A stretch of DNA of 64,000 bases from Mycolicibacterium fallax (GCF_010726955.1 NZ_AP022603.1:1922001-1986000); one strand, 5' to 3'; positions 54,385 to 64,000 are shown, counted from the stretch's first letter. Numbers and translations are program-made. The notes: generated from the letters alone by a model not told the origin.

Positions 54385-55148
54385 GCCTGTGGTCGCGGGG
54401 CCGGTATCAGGCGGTCGGCACCCGGATCGCCGGGATCGCCGCGGCCACCGTCGCCGCGGCGGGCCCGCTGGCCGGACGCCACGTCGTCGACCTGGCCTGC
54501 GGGACCGGGAACGCCGCGCTGGCCGCGGCCGACGCCGGCGCCCGGGTGACGGCGGTGGACCTGACCCCGGAGCTGATCGCGCTGGGGGCCGAGGCCGCCG
54601 GCGCGCGGCCGATCGACTGGGTGGTCGCCGACGCCGCCGACACCGGCCTGCCCGCCGCGAGTTTCGACGCCGCGGTGTCCAACATGGGCATCATCTTCGT
54701 CGACCCGCGGCGCCAGCTCGACGAGATCGCCCGACTGCTCAAACCCGGCGGGACGCTAGCGTTTTCGGCGTGGGTGCGCACCGGGTCCAGCCCGCTGCAG
54801 GACCCGGTCGCCGCGGTGTTCGGGCCGCCGCCGGACATCGGGTTCAGCCCCGAGCAGTGGGGCGACCCCGAGATCGTCGCCGCCCGGCTCGGCCGGCGGT
54901 TCACCGACCTGGCGCTCACCGCCGGGGTGCACCGCTGGGAATTCGACTCGCTCGCCGCGGCAATGCACTTCATCACCGCCGAGTCCCCGATGCACGTCGC
55001 GGCGTTCGAGCGCGCCGACGCCGAGCAGCGCGCCCGGCTGTCCGCCGGGTTCGAGGCGGCGCTGCGCGCGCACGCCGACCCGGCCGGCGCGGTGTCCTTC
55101 GATTCGCCGTACCTGGTGATCAGCGCCGCCCGGGCGGCAACTGTCTGA
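54381..55148 (+). CDS. Class I SAM-dependent methyltransferase
   Basis: The 255-residue protein has motif I VVDLACGTGNAALAAA, VTAVDLTPELI, and the post-I segment FDAAVSNMGIIFV. It resembles UbiE/Coq5-like small-molecule methyltransferases. GTG 54381 overlaps the SDR stop. Its last 29 bases overlap the convergent NPPF methyltransferase gene. Substrate unknown. Confidence 0.88.
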   Translation: MSLWSRGRYQAVGTRIAGIAAATVAAAGPLAGRHVVDLACGTGNAALAAADAGARVTAVDLTPELIALGAEAAGARPIDWVVADAADTGLPAASFDAAVSNMGIIFVDPRRQLDEIARLLKPGGTLAFSAWVRTGSSPLQDPVAAVFGPPPDIGFSPEQWGDPEIVAARLGRRFTDLALTAGVHRWEFDSLAAAMHFITAESPMHVAAFERADAEQRARLSAGFEAALRAHADPAGAVSFDSPYLVISAARAATV

Positions 55149-56637
55149 CCGGGTGCAGGATGCCGCGGGCGATGCCCTGGCGGATCTCCGGCAGCGCGGC
55201 GTCGGCCAGCGCCTCGGCGTCGACGCCGTGGTGGGTGGCCAGCAGCTCCAGCAGGGCGCCCAGCGGCACCTCGCCGCGGCAGCCGGCCAGCAGCGCGGTG
55301 AACACCTCGTCGACACCCAGTGCCGCGCCGGGACCGCCGGGGCGGCGCACCACCGCCGAAATCTGCTGCCAGCCCTGCGGTCCGGGCAGCGCGTGGCGCT
55401 CCAGCAGCACCGGCGCGGTGGACAGCCGGGTGGCCAGCAACTCGTCGTCGGTGTGCTCGTGCAGGTAGTCCATTCGGGCGAAGAACGCGGCCACCTCGGC
55501 CCCGGTGAGGGCGTCGTCGGGGCCGGTGAGTTCCTCGCACACCCGTCGCGGCGCCCTCGTATGGGCGGCGGCGCGCACCGTGATGGTGCCCATCCCGATC
55601 CCGGTGATGCCCTGCTCGTCGAACCAGTCCAGCCAGGCGCCGCCCCGGCGGGCGGTCTCGGCGGGGGTTTCCCCGGCGTCGGCGGTCCACAGCGCGACGT
55701 AGCTCAGCGGGTCGGCCAGCTCGCGCTGCACCACCCAGGCGTCCAAAGGCGTTGCCGCCAGCCAGCCGTCGACCCGGCCGCGCCAGTCCGCGCCGTCGCG
55801 GACCACCCAGTTGGCCATGATCTGCGCGACGCCGCCGGGCGCCAGGTGATCGGCGACCTGCTCGATCAGGCTGCGGCACAACCCGTCTCCGGCGATGCCG
55901 GAGTCGCGGTAGATGTAGTCGCGGCCCCCGGCGCCGACCACGAACGGCGGGTTGGACACGATCAGGTCGAAGCGGTCCCCGGCAACCGGCTCGAACAGGC
56001 TGCCCGCCCGCAGCTCCCAGCTCAGGCCGTTGATCCGGGCGGTGGCCGCCGCCAGCGCGAGCGCGCGGTCGTTGGTGTCGGTGGCGACGATGTGCTCGGC
56101 GTGTCCGGACAGGTGCAGCGCCTGGATGCCGCAGCCGGTGCCCAGGTCCAGCGCGGTGCGCACCGGTTCGCGGATCACCGCCCGCGCCAAGGACATCGAG
56201 GCGCCACCGACGCCGAGGACGTGATCGCGGCGGACCGGGCCGTCGCGCATTCCGGCGTCCAGGTCGGCGATGACCAGGAAGTCCGGTGTGGCGCCGGGCT
56301 GCGGCCGGATGTCCAGGGCGGCGGCGACGCCGCCGTCGGGCCGGGTCTCCAGCACCCCGGCCGCCAGCAGCGCGGGCAATCCGGCCGCCGGGAAGGCGTC
56401 CTCGACGCGGCCGGCGGGTTCGGCCGCGCCGAGGGTGAACAGTCGCACGATGGTGGCCAGCGGGGTGTCCGCGGCGGCGGTGGCGCGCAGGGCGGGCCAG
56501 CGCAGGCCCCGGCCGAGCGCGGCGCGGACCGGTTCGCCGAGCAGATCGGTGACGGCCTGCACGCCGTAGCCGGCGGCGCGCAGGTCCGCGCCCAGCGCGT
56601 CGACGACCGTCAGATCCGACAGCGGTTGGGGATTCAA
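55120..56637 (-). CDS. N-methyltransferase with NPPF motif (HemK/RlmG-like)
   Basis: This protein of about 505 residues has an N-terminal winged-helix-like domain (1-130), then a class I methyltransferase with ALDLGTGCGIQALHL, VATDTNDRAL and the catalytic IVSNPPFVVG, typical of enzymes that methylate amino groups of nucleic acids or proteins. A C-terminal extension of about 130 residues has no recognised fold. TTG 56637 overlaps the SRAP stop, so the two genes are coupled. Confidence 0.82.
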   Translation of the reverse strand: MNPQPLSDLTVVDALGADLRAAGYGVQAVTDLLGEPVRAALGRGLRWPALRATAAADTPLATIVRLFTLGAAEPAGRVEDAFPAAGLPALLAAGVLETRPDGGVAAALDIRPQPGATPDFLVIADLDAGMRDGPVRRDHVLGVGGASMSLARAVIREPVRTALDLGTGCGIQALHLSGHAEHIVATDTNDRALALAAATARINGLSWELRAGSLFEPVAGDRFDLIVSNPPFVVGAGGRDYIYRDSGIAGDGLCRSLIEQVADHLAPGGVAQIMANWVVRDGADWRGRVDGWLAATPLDAWVVQRELADPLSYVALWTADAGETPAETARRGGAWLDWFDEQGITGIGMGTITVRAAAHTRAPRRVCEELTGPDDALTGAEVAAFFARMDYLHEHTDDELLATRLSTAPVLLERHALPGPQGWQQISAVVRRPGGPGAALGVDEVFTALLAGCRGEVPLGALLELLATHHGVDAEALADAALPEIRQGIARGILHPVRQLPPGRR

Positions 56638-57401
56638 AACAGTTCCGCCTGTTCGGGTTTCGGTTCGGCTGGGGCGATCAGCTCCGGGCCGTTGTTGCGG
56701 GCGCTGTTGACCAGGGTGGACACCTCGCGGATGGCGATGCGGTCGAGGTCGCCGTGGCCGCGCAGCAGCCCGGGGTCCAGTGGCGCGTCGGGGTCCAGCC
56801 AGCGGTCGGCGTCGGCGGCGCTGATCGACAGCGGCATCCGGTCGTGGATGCCGGCCAGCGGCCCGGCGGAGTCGGTGGTGATGATGGTGGTGCTCAGCAG
56901 CGCGGGCCGGGCCGGCTCGCCGCCGCGCCACACCGACCACAGCCCGGCCATCAGCAGCGGTTGCCCGTCGTCGGCGTAGAGGTAGAACGGGGTCTTGGCG
57001 CCCTTCTCCCCGCGCCACTCGTACCAGCCGTCCATCGGGATCAGGCAGCGTTTGTGCGCGGCGGAGGTCCGGAACGCCGGCGAGTCGGCCAGCGTCTCGG
57101 CGCGGGCGTTGATCAGCAGCGGGCCACCGGCGGCCGGGGTGCCGTCGGCGCGCGGTTTGGTCCACGAGGTCACCAGGCCCCAGCGCATCAGCCGCAGCCG
57201 CCGGATCGGCTCGGAGTCCGGGTCGTCGCGGTCACGCCGGGACACCAGGGTGCAGATGCCGGTGGTGGGGGCGACGTTGTAGTTCGGGCCCGGGCCGGCG
57301 GCCGCCGGCGCGTCTTCGGGCTGCGGCGGGACCTCGTTGACCGCATCGAGCCGCCGGGCCAGCAGCGCCGGGTCGGTCGTCACCGCGAACCGTCCGCACA
57401 C
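56634..57401 (-). CDS. SRAP protein (HMCES/YedK family)
   Basis: The 255-residue protein corresponds to Rv3226c. GTG encodes Met1, so the catalytic Cys2 of CGRFAV is exposed after Met removal. Other active residues are seen in NYNVAPT, NARAE and the WYEWRG block, and HDRMPL near the C-terminal end. SRAP proteins form a thiazolidine cross-link with abasic sites in single-stranded DNA and protect them. Confidence 0.93.
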   Translation of the reverse strand: MCGRFAVTTDPALLARRLDAVNEVPPQPEDAPAAAGPGPNYNVAPTTGICTLVSRRDRDDPDSEPIRRLRLMRWGLVTSWTKPRADGTPAAGGPLLINARAETLADSPAFRTSAAHKRCLIPMDGWYEWRGEKGAKTPFYLYADDGQPLLMAGLWSVWRGGEPARPALLSTTIITTDSAGPLAGIHDRMPLSISAADADRWLDPDAPLDPGLLRGHGDLDRIAIREVSTLVNSARNNGPELIAPAEPKPEQAELF

Positions 57402-57610
57402 GTTTGGTTCCTCTCCGCCGCCCCGTCCACCCGATGCCGGCGCCGGCCGCTCGTCCGCCGGACCAGCGGTTCGACGGGGCCCGCGGCGCCGTCGCACCGG
57501 CCCGCGACCGGCGCCATTTTATCCCGGTTGCCCACCCCGGGGCGGCCGCGGCGCCCGCCGGCGGTGGGGAGGTGGCCCCGCGGGAGCGGCGGACTTGGCA
57601 GGATGGGGGC

Positions 57611-58915
57611 ATGTCCGAGCTCCCGCTGTGGCCCGCCCCGAGCGCCTCGACGCCGGTGCGCGCCACGGTGGCCGTCCCCGGATCGAAGTCGCTGACCAAC
57701 CGCACCCTGGTGCTCTCCGCGGTGGCCGCCGCCCGCGGCGCCGGCGCCTCCACCATCACCGGGGCGCTGCGCAGCCGCGACACCGACCTGATGATCGGGG
57801 CGCTGCGGACCCTCGGGCTGTCCGTCGAGGGCGCCGGCACCGAGCTGACCGTCGCCGGCGCGCTGGCCGCCGAGGTCACCGGGCCGGTGGACTGCGGGCT
57901 GGCCGGCACCGTGCTGCGCTTCGTGCCGCCGCTGGCGGCCCTGGGCACCGCCCGGGTGATCTTCGACGGCGACGAGCAGGCCCGGTCCCGCCCGATCGCC
58001 CCGCTGCTGGGCGCGCTGCGCTCACTCGGAGTGGCGCTCGACGGAGACCGGCTGCCGTTCACCGTGACCGGCACCGCCGAGGTGCCCGGCGGCGCCGTGG
58101 CGATCGACGCGTCGGCGTCCTCGCAGTTCGTCTCCGGGCTGCTGCTGTCGGCGGCGGCGTTCACCGGGGGTGTCACGGTGCGGCACTGCCCCGGACCCGG
58201 CGGCGCGGCGGTCCCGTCGGCCCCGCACATCGCCATGACCATCGACATGCTGCGCCAGGCCGGGGTTCTCGTCGACGACGGCGAGCCCAACGTGTGGCGG
58301 GTGCACCCCGGCCCGGTCGCCGCGCGGCACTGGATCGTCGAACCCGACCTGTCCAACGCGGTCCCGTTCATCGCCGCCGCGCTGGTCACCGGCGGCCGGG
58401 TGCGGATCCGGAACTGGCCGACCCCGAGCCTGCAGCCCGCCGGCGCCATCTTCGACCTGCTGGCCAAGCTGGACGCCCGAATCACCCCGGCCGATGCCCA
58501 CCTGGAGGTCAGCGGCCCGGAACGCTACGGCGGGTTCGACGCCGACCTGTCCGACATCGGTGAGCTCGCCCCGGCCGCGGCGGCGCTGGCCGCCCTGGCC
58601 ACCGACGGATCGGTGTCCCGGCTGACCGGTATCGCGCACCTGCGCGGCCATGAGACCGACCGGCTGGCGGCGCTGAGCACCGAGATCAACGCCCTGGGCG
58701 GGGACTGCCGGGAGATCCCCGACGGCCTGGTCATCACCGCGGGCCCGCTGCACGGCGGCACCTGGCACTCCTACGCCGATCACCGGATGGCGACCGCGGG
58801 CGCGATCATCGGCCTGCGGACCCCCGGGGTGCGGATCGAGGACATCGCCACCACCGCCAAGACGCTGCCCGATTTCCCCGGCATGTGGACGGCCATGCTG
58901 GCGGGCCGGGACTAG
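57611..58915 (+). CDS. aroA: EPSP synthase AroA
   Basis: The 434-residue enzyme corresponds to Rv3227. It has [11 protein letters not shown] near the N-terminus, the GLAGTVLRF loop, [13 protein letters not shown] and the C-terminal [13 protein letters not shown]. It makes 5-enolpyruvylshikimate-3-phosphate in the shikimate pathway. GLAGT rather than GNAGT indicates a variant PEP-binding loop normal for mycobacteria. It precedes rsgA by nine bases. Confidence 0.95.
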   Translation: MSELPLWPAPSASTPVRATVAVPGSKSLTNRTLVLSAVAAARGAGASTITGALRSRDTDLMIGALRTLGLSVEGAGTELTVAGALAAEVTGPVDCGLAGTVLRFVPPLAALGTARVIFDGDEQARSRPIAPLLGALRSLGVALDGDRLPFTVTGTAEVPGGAVAIDASASSQFVSGLLLSAAAFTGGVTVRHCPGPGGAAVPSAPHIAMTIDMLRQAGVLVDDGEPNVWRVHPGPVAARHWIVEPDLSNAVPFIAAALVTGGRVRIRNWPTPSLQPAGAIFDLLAKLDARITPADAHLEVSGPERYGGFDADLSDIGELAPAAAALAALATDGSVSRLTGIAHLRGHETDRLAALSTEINALGGDCREIPDGLVITAGPLHGGTWHSYADHRMATAGAIIGLRTPGVRIEDIATTAKTLPDFPGMWTAMLAGRD

Positions 58916-58924
58916 AGCACCCCG

Positions 58925-59926
58925 GTGGCCAGGCGCGAGTACGACGAGTCCGACGTCCGGATCCGCCCCGGCAAGGGCAGCCGCCCGCGCACCAAGACCC
59001 GGCCCGAGCACGCCGACGCCGAGCCGGCGATGGTGGTCACCGTGGACCGCGGCCGGTGGGGCTGCGTGCTCGGCGGCGACCCGGACCGGCCGGTCACCAC
59101 CATGCGGGCCCGCGAGCTGGGCCGCACCCCGATCGTCGTCGGCGACGGCGTCGACGTGGTCGGTGACCTGTCCGGCCGCCCGGACACCCTGGCCCGGATC
59201 GTCCGGCGGGCGCCGCGGCGAACGGTGTTGCGCCGCACCGCCGATGACACCGATCCGACCGAGCGGGTGGTGGTCGCCAACGCCGATCAGCTGGTCATCG
59301 TGGTCGCGCTGGCCGATCCGCCGCCGCGCACCGGGTTCGTCGAGCGGGCCCTGATCGCCGCCTACGCCGGCGGCCTGTCACCGATCCTTTGCCTGACCAA
59401 ATCCGATCTGGCCCAACCCGATTCGTTCGCCGCCCACTTCACCGACCTGGACCTGCGGATCGTCACCGCCGGACGCGGCGACGACATCGGCGAGCTGAGC
59501 GAGCTGCTGACCGGGAAACTGACCGTGCTGCTGGGGCATTCCGGGGTGGGCAAGTCGACGCTGGTGAACCGGCTGGTGCCCGACGCCGGCCGGGCGATCG
59601 GCACGGTGTCCGGGGTCGGCAAGGGCCGGCACACCTCCACCCAGTCGGTGGCGCTGGCGCTGCCCGGCGGCGGCTGGGTGATCGACACCCCCGGGGTGCG
59701 GTCGTTCGGCCTGGCGCACATCAGCCCCGACGACGTGCTGTTGGCCTTCTCGGATCTGGCCGCGGCGATCGAGGACTGCCCGCGCGGCTGCGGCCACCTG
59801 GGACCGCCGACCGACCCGGAGTGCGCGCTGGACGAGCTGACCGGGCCTGCGGTACGACGGGTGGCCGCCGCCCGGGTGCTGCTGGCGCTGCTGCGCGACG
59901 GGGAGGCCGCCGAGCCGGGCCGCTGA
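58925..59926 (+). CDS. rsgA: Ribosome assembly GTPase RsgA
   Basis: The 333-residue circularly permuted GTPase has an N-terminal OB fold, G4 LTKSDLA, G1 GHSGVGKST and G3 DTPG in this permuted order. The C-terminal zinc finger shows CPRGCGHLGPPTDPEC. It acts in late 30S maturation. GTG 58925 closely follows aroA, so they form an operon as in M. tuberculosis. An 18-bp tandem duplication covers its stop codon. Confidence 0.93.
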   Translation: MARREYDESDVRIRPGKGSRPRTKTRPEHADAEPAMVVTVDRGRWGCVLGGDPDRPVTTMRARELGRTPIVVGDGVDVVGDLSGRPDTLARIVRRAPRRTVLRRTADDTDPTERVVVANADQLVIVVALADPPPRTGFVERALIAAYAGGLSPILCLTKSDLAQPDSFAAHFTDLDLRIVTAGRGDDIGELSELLTGKLTVLLGHSGVGKSTLVNRLVPDAGRAIGTVSGVGKGRHTSTQSVALALPGGGWVIDTPGVRSFGLAHISPDDVLLAFSDLAAAIEDCPRGCGHLGPPTDPECALDELTGPAVRRVAAARVLLALLRDGEAAEPGR

Positions 59927-59959
59927 CACCGGCCGGGGCGTTGACACCGGCCGGGGCGG
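59924..59959. repeat. 18-bp tandem duplication over rsgA stop
   Basis: TGACACCGGCCGGGGCGT at 59924-59941 is repeated at 59942-59959, differing at the last base. The first copy contains the rsgA stop. Confidence 0.8.
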
Positions 59960-59975
59960 GCAGCAGGCTGGCCCG

Positions 59976-60824
59976 ATGGGAACCGTGACGAACATCGAAC
60001 TGAACGACGGCCACACCATCCCCGCGCTGGGCTTCGGGGTCTTTCAGGTGCCGCCCGCGCAGACCGCGGCGACCGTCCGGGCCGCGCTGGAGGCCGGCTA
60101 CCGGCACATCGACACCGCGCAGATGTACGCCAACGAGCACGGGGTGGGCGAGGGTATCCGCGATTCCGGGCTGGACCGCGCGCAGGTGTTCGTCACCACC
60201 AAGCTCAACAACGGCAAGCACCTGCCCGAGGACGCCCGGCGGGCGTTTGACGCCAGCCTGGCCGCCCTTGGGATGGACTACGTCGACCTGTTTCTGATCC
60301 ACTGGCCGCTGCCGGGGCTCTACGACGGTGATTTCGTCTCCACCTGGAAGACCCTGGAGGAGTTCCGCGACCAGGGCCGGGCCCGCAGCATCGGGGTGTC
60401 GAACTTCCAGGTCGGGCACCTGCGGCGGCTGGCCGCCGAGACCGCCACCGTGCCGGCGGTCAATCAGATTGAGGTGCACCCGCATTGGGGCAACAACGAG
60501 GTGCGCCGCTACGGCGCCGAGCACGGCATCGCCACCGAGGCGTGGTCGCCGATCGCGCAGGGCCGGGTGCTCGACGACCCGGTGATCACCGGGATCGCCG
60601 ACGGCCTGGGCAAGTCGGCGGCCCAGGTGGTGCTGCGCTGGCACATCCAGAACCACAACATCGTGTTCCCGAAAACCATGTCACCGCAACGGATGCGGGA
60701 AAACTTCGCGATCTTCGACTTCGTCCTGGACGACGCCGCGATGGCCGCGATCGACGGGCTGGACCGGGGCACCGCGGGCCGGATCGGCCCGGACCCCGAC
60801 GAGTTCAACTGGATCCCCGAGTAG
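59976..60824 (+). CDS. Aldo/keto reductase
   Basis: The 282-residue TIM-barrel enzyme has the AKR signatures GYRHIDTAQMYANEHGVG (catalytic Asp and Tyr), VFVTTKLNN (Lys), LFLIHWPLP (His) and FPKTMSPQRMRENF for NADPH binding. It resembles mycobacterial AKR5-type reductases active on reactive aldehydes. It follows rsgA after the duplicated segment. Confidence 0.92.
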   Translation: MGTVTNIELNDGHTIPALGFGVFQVPPAQTAATVRAALEAGYRHIDTAQMYANEHGVGEGIRDSGLDRAQVFVTTKLNNGKHLPEDARRAFDASLAALGMDYVDLFLIHWPLPGLYDGDFVSTWKTLEEFRDQGRARSIGVSNFQVGHLRRLAAETATVPAVNQIEVHPHWGNNEVRRYGAEHGIATEAWSPIAQGRVLDDPVITGIADGLGKSAAQVVLRWHIQNHNIVFPKTMSPQRMRENFAIFDFVLDDAAMAAIDGLDRGTAGRIGPDPDEFNWIPE

Positions 60825-60959
60825 GCCGGGCCATCCCGGCAGCCGGCAGGGTGGCGCCGTAGGGCAGCACCTCGGATTCGGCGTACACCGGGGGTGCGGG
60901 TCTTCGGCCCGTCACGACGGAGGTTTGCGCCCCGACCCGGTGCCGGGCAACGGCTCGGC

Positions 60960-62285
60960 TCAGGCCGCTACCGGCCCGTCCTGGCCGGACCGCGGGGCCC
61001 CGGCGTCGGGGACCGGGGTGGGGGTCTTCGCGGCCCGCTTGCGGGCGCGACGACGCTCCTGCCGGGCCACCCGGGCCGCGGTGATGGCGCTCTTGAGCCC
61101 GCGCCTGCCATACGGGGACGGCCCCTCGGCCTCGACAACGAGGCCGGCGAACATCAGCTCACTGCGGGTCTCCGGGGCGTCGTCGGCGGTGTCGCGGAGG
61201 AACTTGTCCGGCACCGACAGCTTGGCGATCGTCCGCCAGGTCTTGGCGTACTGCACCAGGAACGGCCCGGTGGTGTAGGGCAGGTCGTAGCGCTCGCAGA
61301 TCTGCTGCACCCGCAGCGACACCTCATAGAGCCGGTTGCTGGGCAGGTCCGGATACAGGTGATGCTCGATCTGGTGGCACAGGTTGCCACTCATGAACCG
61401 CAGCGCCGGCCCGTTCTCGAAGTTGGCGCTGCCCAGCATCTGGCGCAGGTACCACTGCCCCTTCGACTCGCCGACCATGTCGGTCTTGGTGAACTTCTCC
61501 GCGCCGTCGGGGAAGTGACCGCAGAAGATCACCGCGTTGGACCAGATGTTGCGGATGATGTTCGCCACCGCGTTCGCGCTCGCGGTGGATCGGTAGGTCG
61601 CCGCCGGCGACAGCGAGGTCAGCGCCGGGAACATCACGTAATCCTTGAAGATCTGCCGGCCGGCCTTGCTGGTGAACTCGCCGAGCCGGACCAGGGTGGC
61701 CTGGCGGTCGTCGCGGTCCTTGAAGATCTTGCCGAGCTCCAGGTGCTGCAACGCCACCCCCCACTCGAACAGCACGCTGAGCATGGCGTTGTAGACCACG
61801 TTGAACACGTGGTTGGGCTTCCATCGCTCGTCCCGGGTGACCCGCAGCAGGCCGTAGCCCACGTCGTCGTCCATCCCGAGGATGTTGGTGTACTTGTGGT
61901 GCATGAAGTTGTGGGTGAACCGCCAGTGCTTGGACGCCCCGGCCATGTCCCACTCCCAGCTGGAGGAGTGAATCTCGGGATCGTTCATCCAATCCCACTG
62001 GCCGTGCATGACGTTGTGGCCGATCTCCATGTTCTCGATGATCTTGGCCGTCGCCAGGGTCGCCGTCCCGGCCCACCACGCCTTGCGCTTGGAGCTGGCC
62101 GCCAGGATCAGCCGGCCGGCCACCTCCAGCGCGCGCTGGGCGGCGATGGTGCGGCGGATGTAGCGGGCGTCGCGTTCACCGAGCGACTCTTCGATATCCC
62201 GGCGGATCTCGTCGAGTTCCGCACCGAGATTCTCGATGTCGGCGGCGGTGAGATGCGCGAACTCCGGCACGTCGGTAATCGCCAT
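60960..62285 (-). CDS. desA3: Stearoyl-CoA delta-9 desaturase DesA3
   Basis: The 441-residue membrane desaturase corresponds to Rv3229c. The three His boxes are visible: GHNVMHGQWDW, HNFMHHKY and HQIEHHLYPD. It makes oleic acid from stearoyl-CoA using electrons from the reductase gene just upstream. A basic C-terminal tail (ARQERRRARKRAAK) follows. The promoter carries the 22-bp palindrome shared with the reductase gene. M. tuberculosis DesA3 is the target of isoxyl. Confidence 0.94.
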   Translation of the reverse strand: MAITDVPEFAHLTAADIENLGAELDEIRRDIEESLGERDARYIRRTIAAQRALEVAGRLILAASSKRKAWWAGTATLATAKIIENMEIGHNVMHGQWDWMNDPEIHSSSWEWDMAGASKHWRFTHNFMHHKYTNILGMDDDVGYGLLRVTRDERWKPNHVFNVVYNAMLSVLFEWGVALQHLELGKIFKDRDDRQATLVRLGEFTSKAGRQIFKDYVMFPALTSLSPAATYRSTASANAVANIIRNIWSNAVIFCGHFPDGAEKFTKTDMVGESKGQWYLRQMLGSANFENGPALRFMSGNLCHQIEHHLYPDLPSNRLYEVSLRVQQICERYDLPYTTGPFLVQYAKTWRTIAKLSVPDKFLRDTADDAPETRSELMFAGLVVEAEGPSPYGRRGLKSAITAARVARQERRRARKRAAKTPTPVPDAGAPRSGQDGPVAA

Positions 62286-62317
62286 GCACGGTCTCCTTTC
62301 CGTTACCTACGTCAGGG

Positions 62318-62339
62318 TAACCTACGGAACCGTAAGTTA
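62318..62339. promoter_or_regulatory. Palindromic operator ahead of desA3
   Basis: TAACCTACGG and CCGTAAGTTA arms (one mismatch) surround the two-base centre AA. It lies 33 bp before the desA3 start and is nearly identical to the site at 63577-63598, so one regulator should control both genes. Confidence 0.82.
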
Positions 62340-62354
62340 CCTAGCAGTAAAGAT

Positions 62355-63503
62355 TTAGGCGTTCACCACGCAGTCGCCCGACGGCGAGGAGACGCAGGTC
62401 TGGATCCGGGTGCCCGGATCGTGTTCCACCCCGGTGCGCAGGTCCCGGACATGCCCGTCGACCAGCTCCACCACGCAGGACTGGCAGATGCCCATCCGGC
62501 AGCCGAACGGCATCAGCTCACCGACCCCCTCGCCGGCCTCCAGCACCGACGTCGCCGCATCCGCGGCCACGGTCTTGCCGCTGCGGGCGAAGGTGATGGT
62601 GCCGCCGGCGCCGTGCGGGGCGGCCCGGGACACCGCGAACCGTTCCAGATGCAGCCGGTCGGCGATCCCGGCACGGGTCCACACCCGCTCGGCGTCGGCC
62701 AGCATGGCCTCGGGCCCGCAGGCCCAGACCTGACGCTCCCGCCAGTCCGGCACCTCGTCGTCGAGGCGATCCAGGTTCAGCCGACCGTCCGAGCGGGTGG
62801 CCCGCACCCGCAGCCGGTAGCCCGGGTGCTCGCGCTGCAGGGCGGCCAGCTCGTCGGCGAACAGCACGTCCGGGGCGGTCGGCGCGGAATGCACGTGCAC
62901 GATGTCGGTGATCTGGTCGTGGCGCACCAGGGTGCGCAGCATCGACATCACCGGGGTGACGCCGGAGCCGGCCGTCACGAACAGCACCTTCTCCGGCGCC
63001 GGGTCGGGCATCACGAAGTTGCCCTGCGGGTCGGCCAGCCGGACGACGGTGCCCGCGGCGATGCCGTCCACCAGGTGCGAGGACAGAAAGCCCTCCGGCA
63101 TCGCCTTGACGGTGATCGAGATGGTGCGGTCGCGCCGGTCCCCGGCGACCACCGGGGCCGAGGTCAGCGAATAGGACCGCCAGCGCCACCGGCCGTCCAT
63201 CAACACGCCGATCCCGACGTACTGGCCGGGCTGGTAGTCGAAGCTGAAGCCCCAGCCCGGGCGGACCACCAGGGTCGCCGAGTCGGCGGTCTCGCGGTGC
63301 ACCGACACCACCCGGCCGCGCAGCTCCCGCGCCGACCACAGCGGGTTCACCAGGTGCAGGTAGTCATCGGGCAGCAGCGGCGTGGTCATCCGCTCCACCA
63401 CGCCGCGCACCGAATGCCAGATCGGGTGCCGGTCGGCGCCGGCCACCGTCGGCCGGATGGTGTCGACCACCTTGGCGTTGGTCTTGGTGTAGTTCTTGGC
63501 CAT
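62355..63503 (-). CDS. Desaturase electron-transfer reductase (Rv3230c-like)
   Basis: The 382-residue protein has a FAD-binding domain ([12 protein letters not shown]), an NAD(P)H domain ([15 protein letters not shown]) and a C-terminal plant-type [2Fe-2S] domain with [10 protein letters not shown] and a later Cys in IQTCVSS. It passes electrons from NADPH to DesA3. ATG 63503 is used. A run of palindromic half-sites lies 73 bp upstream. Confidence 0.93.
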   Translation of the reverse strand: MAKNYTKTNAKVVDTIRPTVAGADRHPIWHSVRGVVERMTTPLLPDDYLHLVNPLWSARELRGRVVSVHRETADSATLVVRPGWGFSFDYQPGQYVGIGVLMDGRWRWRSYSLTSAPVVAGDRRDRTISITVKAMPEGFLSSHLVDGIAAGTVVRLADPQGNFVMPDPAPEKVLFVTAGSGVTPVMSMLRTLVRHDQITDIVHVHSAPTAPDVLFADELAALQREHPGYRLRVRATRSDGRLNLDRLDDEVPDWRERQVWACGPEAMLADAERVWTRAGIADRLHLERFAVSRAAPHGAGGTITFARSGKTVAADAATSVLEAGEGVGELMPFGCRMGICQSCVVELVDGHVRDLRTGVEHDPGTRIQTCVSSPSGDCVVNA

Positions 63504-63576
63504 CGTTGCCCCTGCTCGCCCCGAGGTCGGAAGTCTGGAGTTCCGGGCCGGCCGTAGATCCGCCGCACCCGGTGTC

Positions 63577-63609
63577 TAACCTACGGTACCGTAAGTTACG
63601 GTTCCGTAG
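63577..63609. promoter_or_regulatory. Double palindromic operator ahead of reductase gene
   Basis: A copy of the desA3 operator (arms TAACCTACGG and CCGTAAGTTA, centre TA) is at 63577-63598. A second dyad, TTACGG then TTCCGTAG, overlaps its right end at about 63596-63609. Together they give three half-sites, suggesting cooperative binding by two dimers. Confidence 0.8.
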
Positions 63610-63627
63610 CCAGCCCGCTCCACAGAT

Positions 63628-64000
63628 TCACAGGAACTCCAGCAGGAACGGCAACTCCTGGGTGGCGTACCAGGCCAGGTCGTGGTCCAGCGCGTCACCG
63701 ACCACCAACTCGGCGTCCTCATCGCCGAGATCGGCCTCGTCGATCACCCGGATCGCCGCGCGCACCGCGGGCTCCGCCGCGGCGTTGTCGACGAATCCCG
63801 CGGCCACCCGATCCAGGGTCACCGGACCGGCCAACCGCACCACCGCATCGTCGAGATCCGGTCGCGCCGTGGCGTTGTCGACGTCGGCGACCAGCACCAC
63901 CCGGCGCGGCCGGACCGGCGAATCGGCGTCCCCGCCGTCGGGCAGCTCGGCGGCCAGCAGCCGGATCGAGGCCAGCGCCGCCTCGCGCAGCGCCACCTCG
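63628..64000 (-). CDS. Conserved hypothetical protein (Rv3231c-like), partial
   Basis: This is the C-terminal part of a protein ending in ATQELPFLLEFL; the 5' end lies beyond the window. At least 124 residues are visible, rich in Asp and Ala, with VVLVADVDNATARPDLDD. Position after the reductase suggests the Rv3231c homologue, of unknown function. It is upstream of the reductase operator on the same strand. Confidence 0.7.
   Translation of the reverse strand, partial: EVALREAALASIRLLAAELPDGGDADSPVRPRRVVLVADVDNATARPDLDDAVVRLAGPVTLDRVAAGFVDNAAAEPAVRAAIRVIDEADLGDEDAELVVGDALDHDLAWYATQELPFLLEFL

Overview
The window is high-GC chromosomal DNA from a Mycobacterium, probably a Mycolicibacterium-type environmental species. 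Evidence is the gene content (WhiB1, WhiB7, mycoredoxin, AdnAB, SigH/RshA, PdtaS, bL37, DesA3) and a gene order that, from memory, follows M. tuberculosis Rv3193c to Rv3231c almost gene for gene. No database search was possible, so family names rest on recognised motifs and remembered synteny.

Layout. (1) Positions 1 to about 4650 are the integrase end of an integrated element: a membrane protein with a C-terminal helix-turn-helix, two hypotheticals, an excisionase-type protein, an XRE regulator and a tyrosine recombinase that abuts the 3' end of an initiator tRNA-fMet gene (4652-4725, minus). (2) 5008-20699 is core chromosome: UPF0182 membrane protein, PDZ/Lon-like protease, DUF2342 metalloprotease, an orphan ThiF/cyclodehydratase-like protein, ABC1 kinase, WhiB7 with a leader uORF and attenuator, UvrD2, mycoredoxin-1 coupled to a receptor Ser/Thr kinase, NudC, a K+ channel and a DoxX-like protein. 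(3) 20626-28751 holds the AdnAB helicase-nuclease and a DHA2-type exporter. (4) 28892-34428 has LipV, an alkyltransferase-like protein, a lower-GC single-gene insert bounded by a 15-bp direct repeat, a TetR/small membrane protein pair with a palindromic operator, an APH-fold protein and MoeZ. (5) 34441-46837 has a DUF3152 metallopeptidase, TetR, TB9.4, an MmpS-like protein, an intergenic repeat array, a ferritin-like protein, a DEAD-box helicase, a beta-propeller, a ParA-type ATPase, a gpm2 remnant, EntC, GNAT, a second-type AroQ, a VanY-like peptidase and a DagK-family kinase. (6) 47071-52757 has WhiB1, PdtaS, a biotinyl carrier protein, the 29-residue ribosomal protein bL37, a secreted hydrolase and the SigH-RshA stress pair. 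(7) 53025-64000 has YbaK, an SDR, two methyltransferases, SRAP, AroA, RsgA, an aldo/keto reductase and the DesA3 desaturase with its flavo/iron-sulfur reductase, both behind the same palindromic operator, then a partial gene.

Functionally the window combines DNA repair (UvrD2, AdnAB, ATL, SRAP), antibiotic and redox stress control (WhiB7, SigH/RshA, Mrx1, WhiB1), cofactor and aromatic biosynthesis (MoeZ, EntC, AroA, AroQ), envelope and lipid functions (DesA3 system, MmpS-like, VanY-like, kinase with a MurJ-like sensor) and an integrated element. The most interesting unexplained items are the single-gene insert at 29968-31403, the whiB7 leader peptide with its attenuator, the kinase fused to a MurJ-like ectodomain, the gpm2 scar, the intergenic hairpin repeats at 37736-37960 and the paired desaturase operators.
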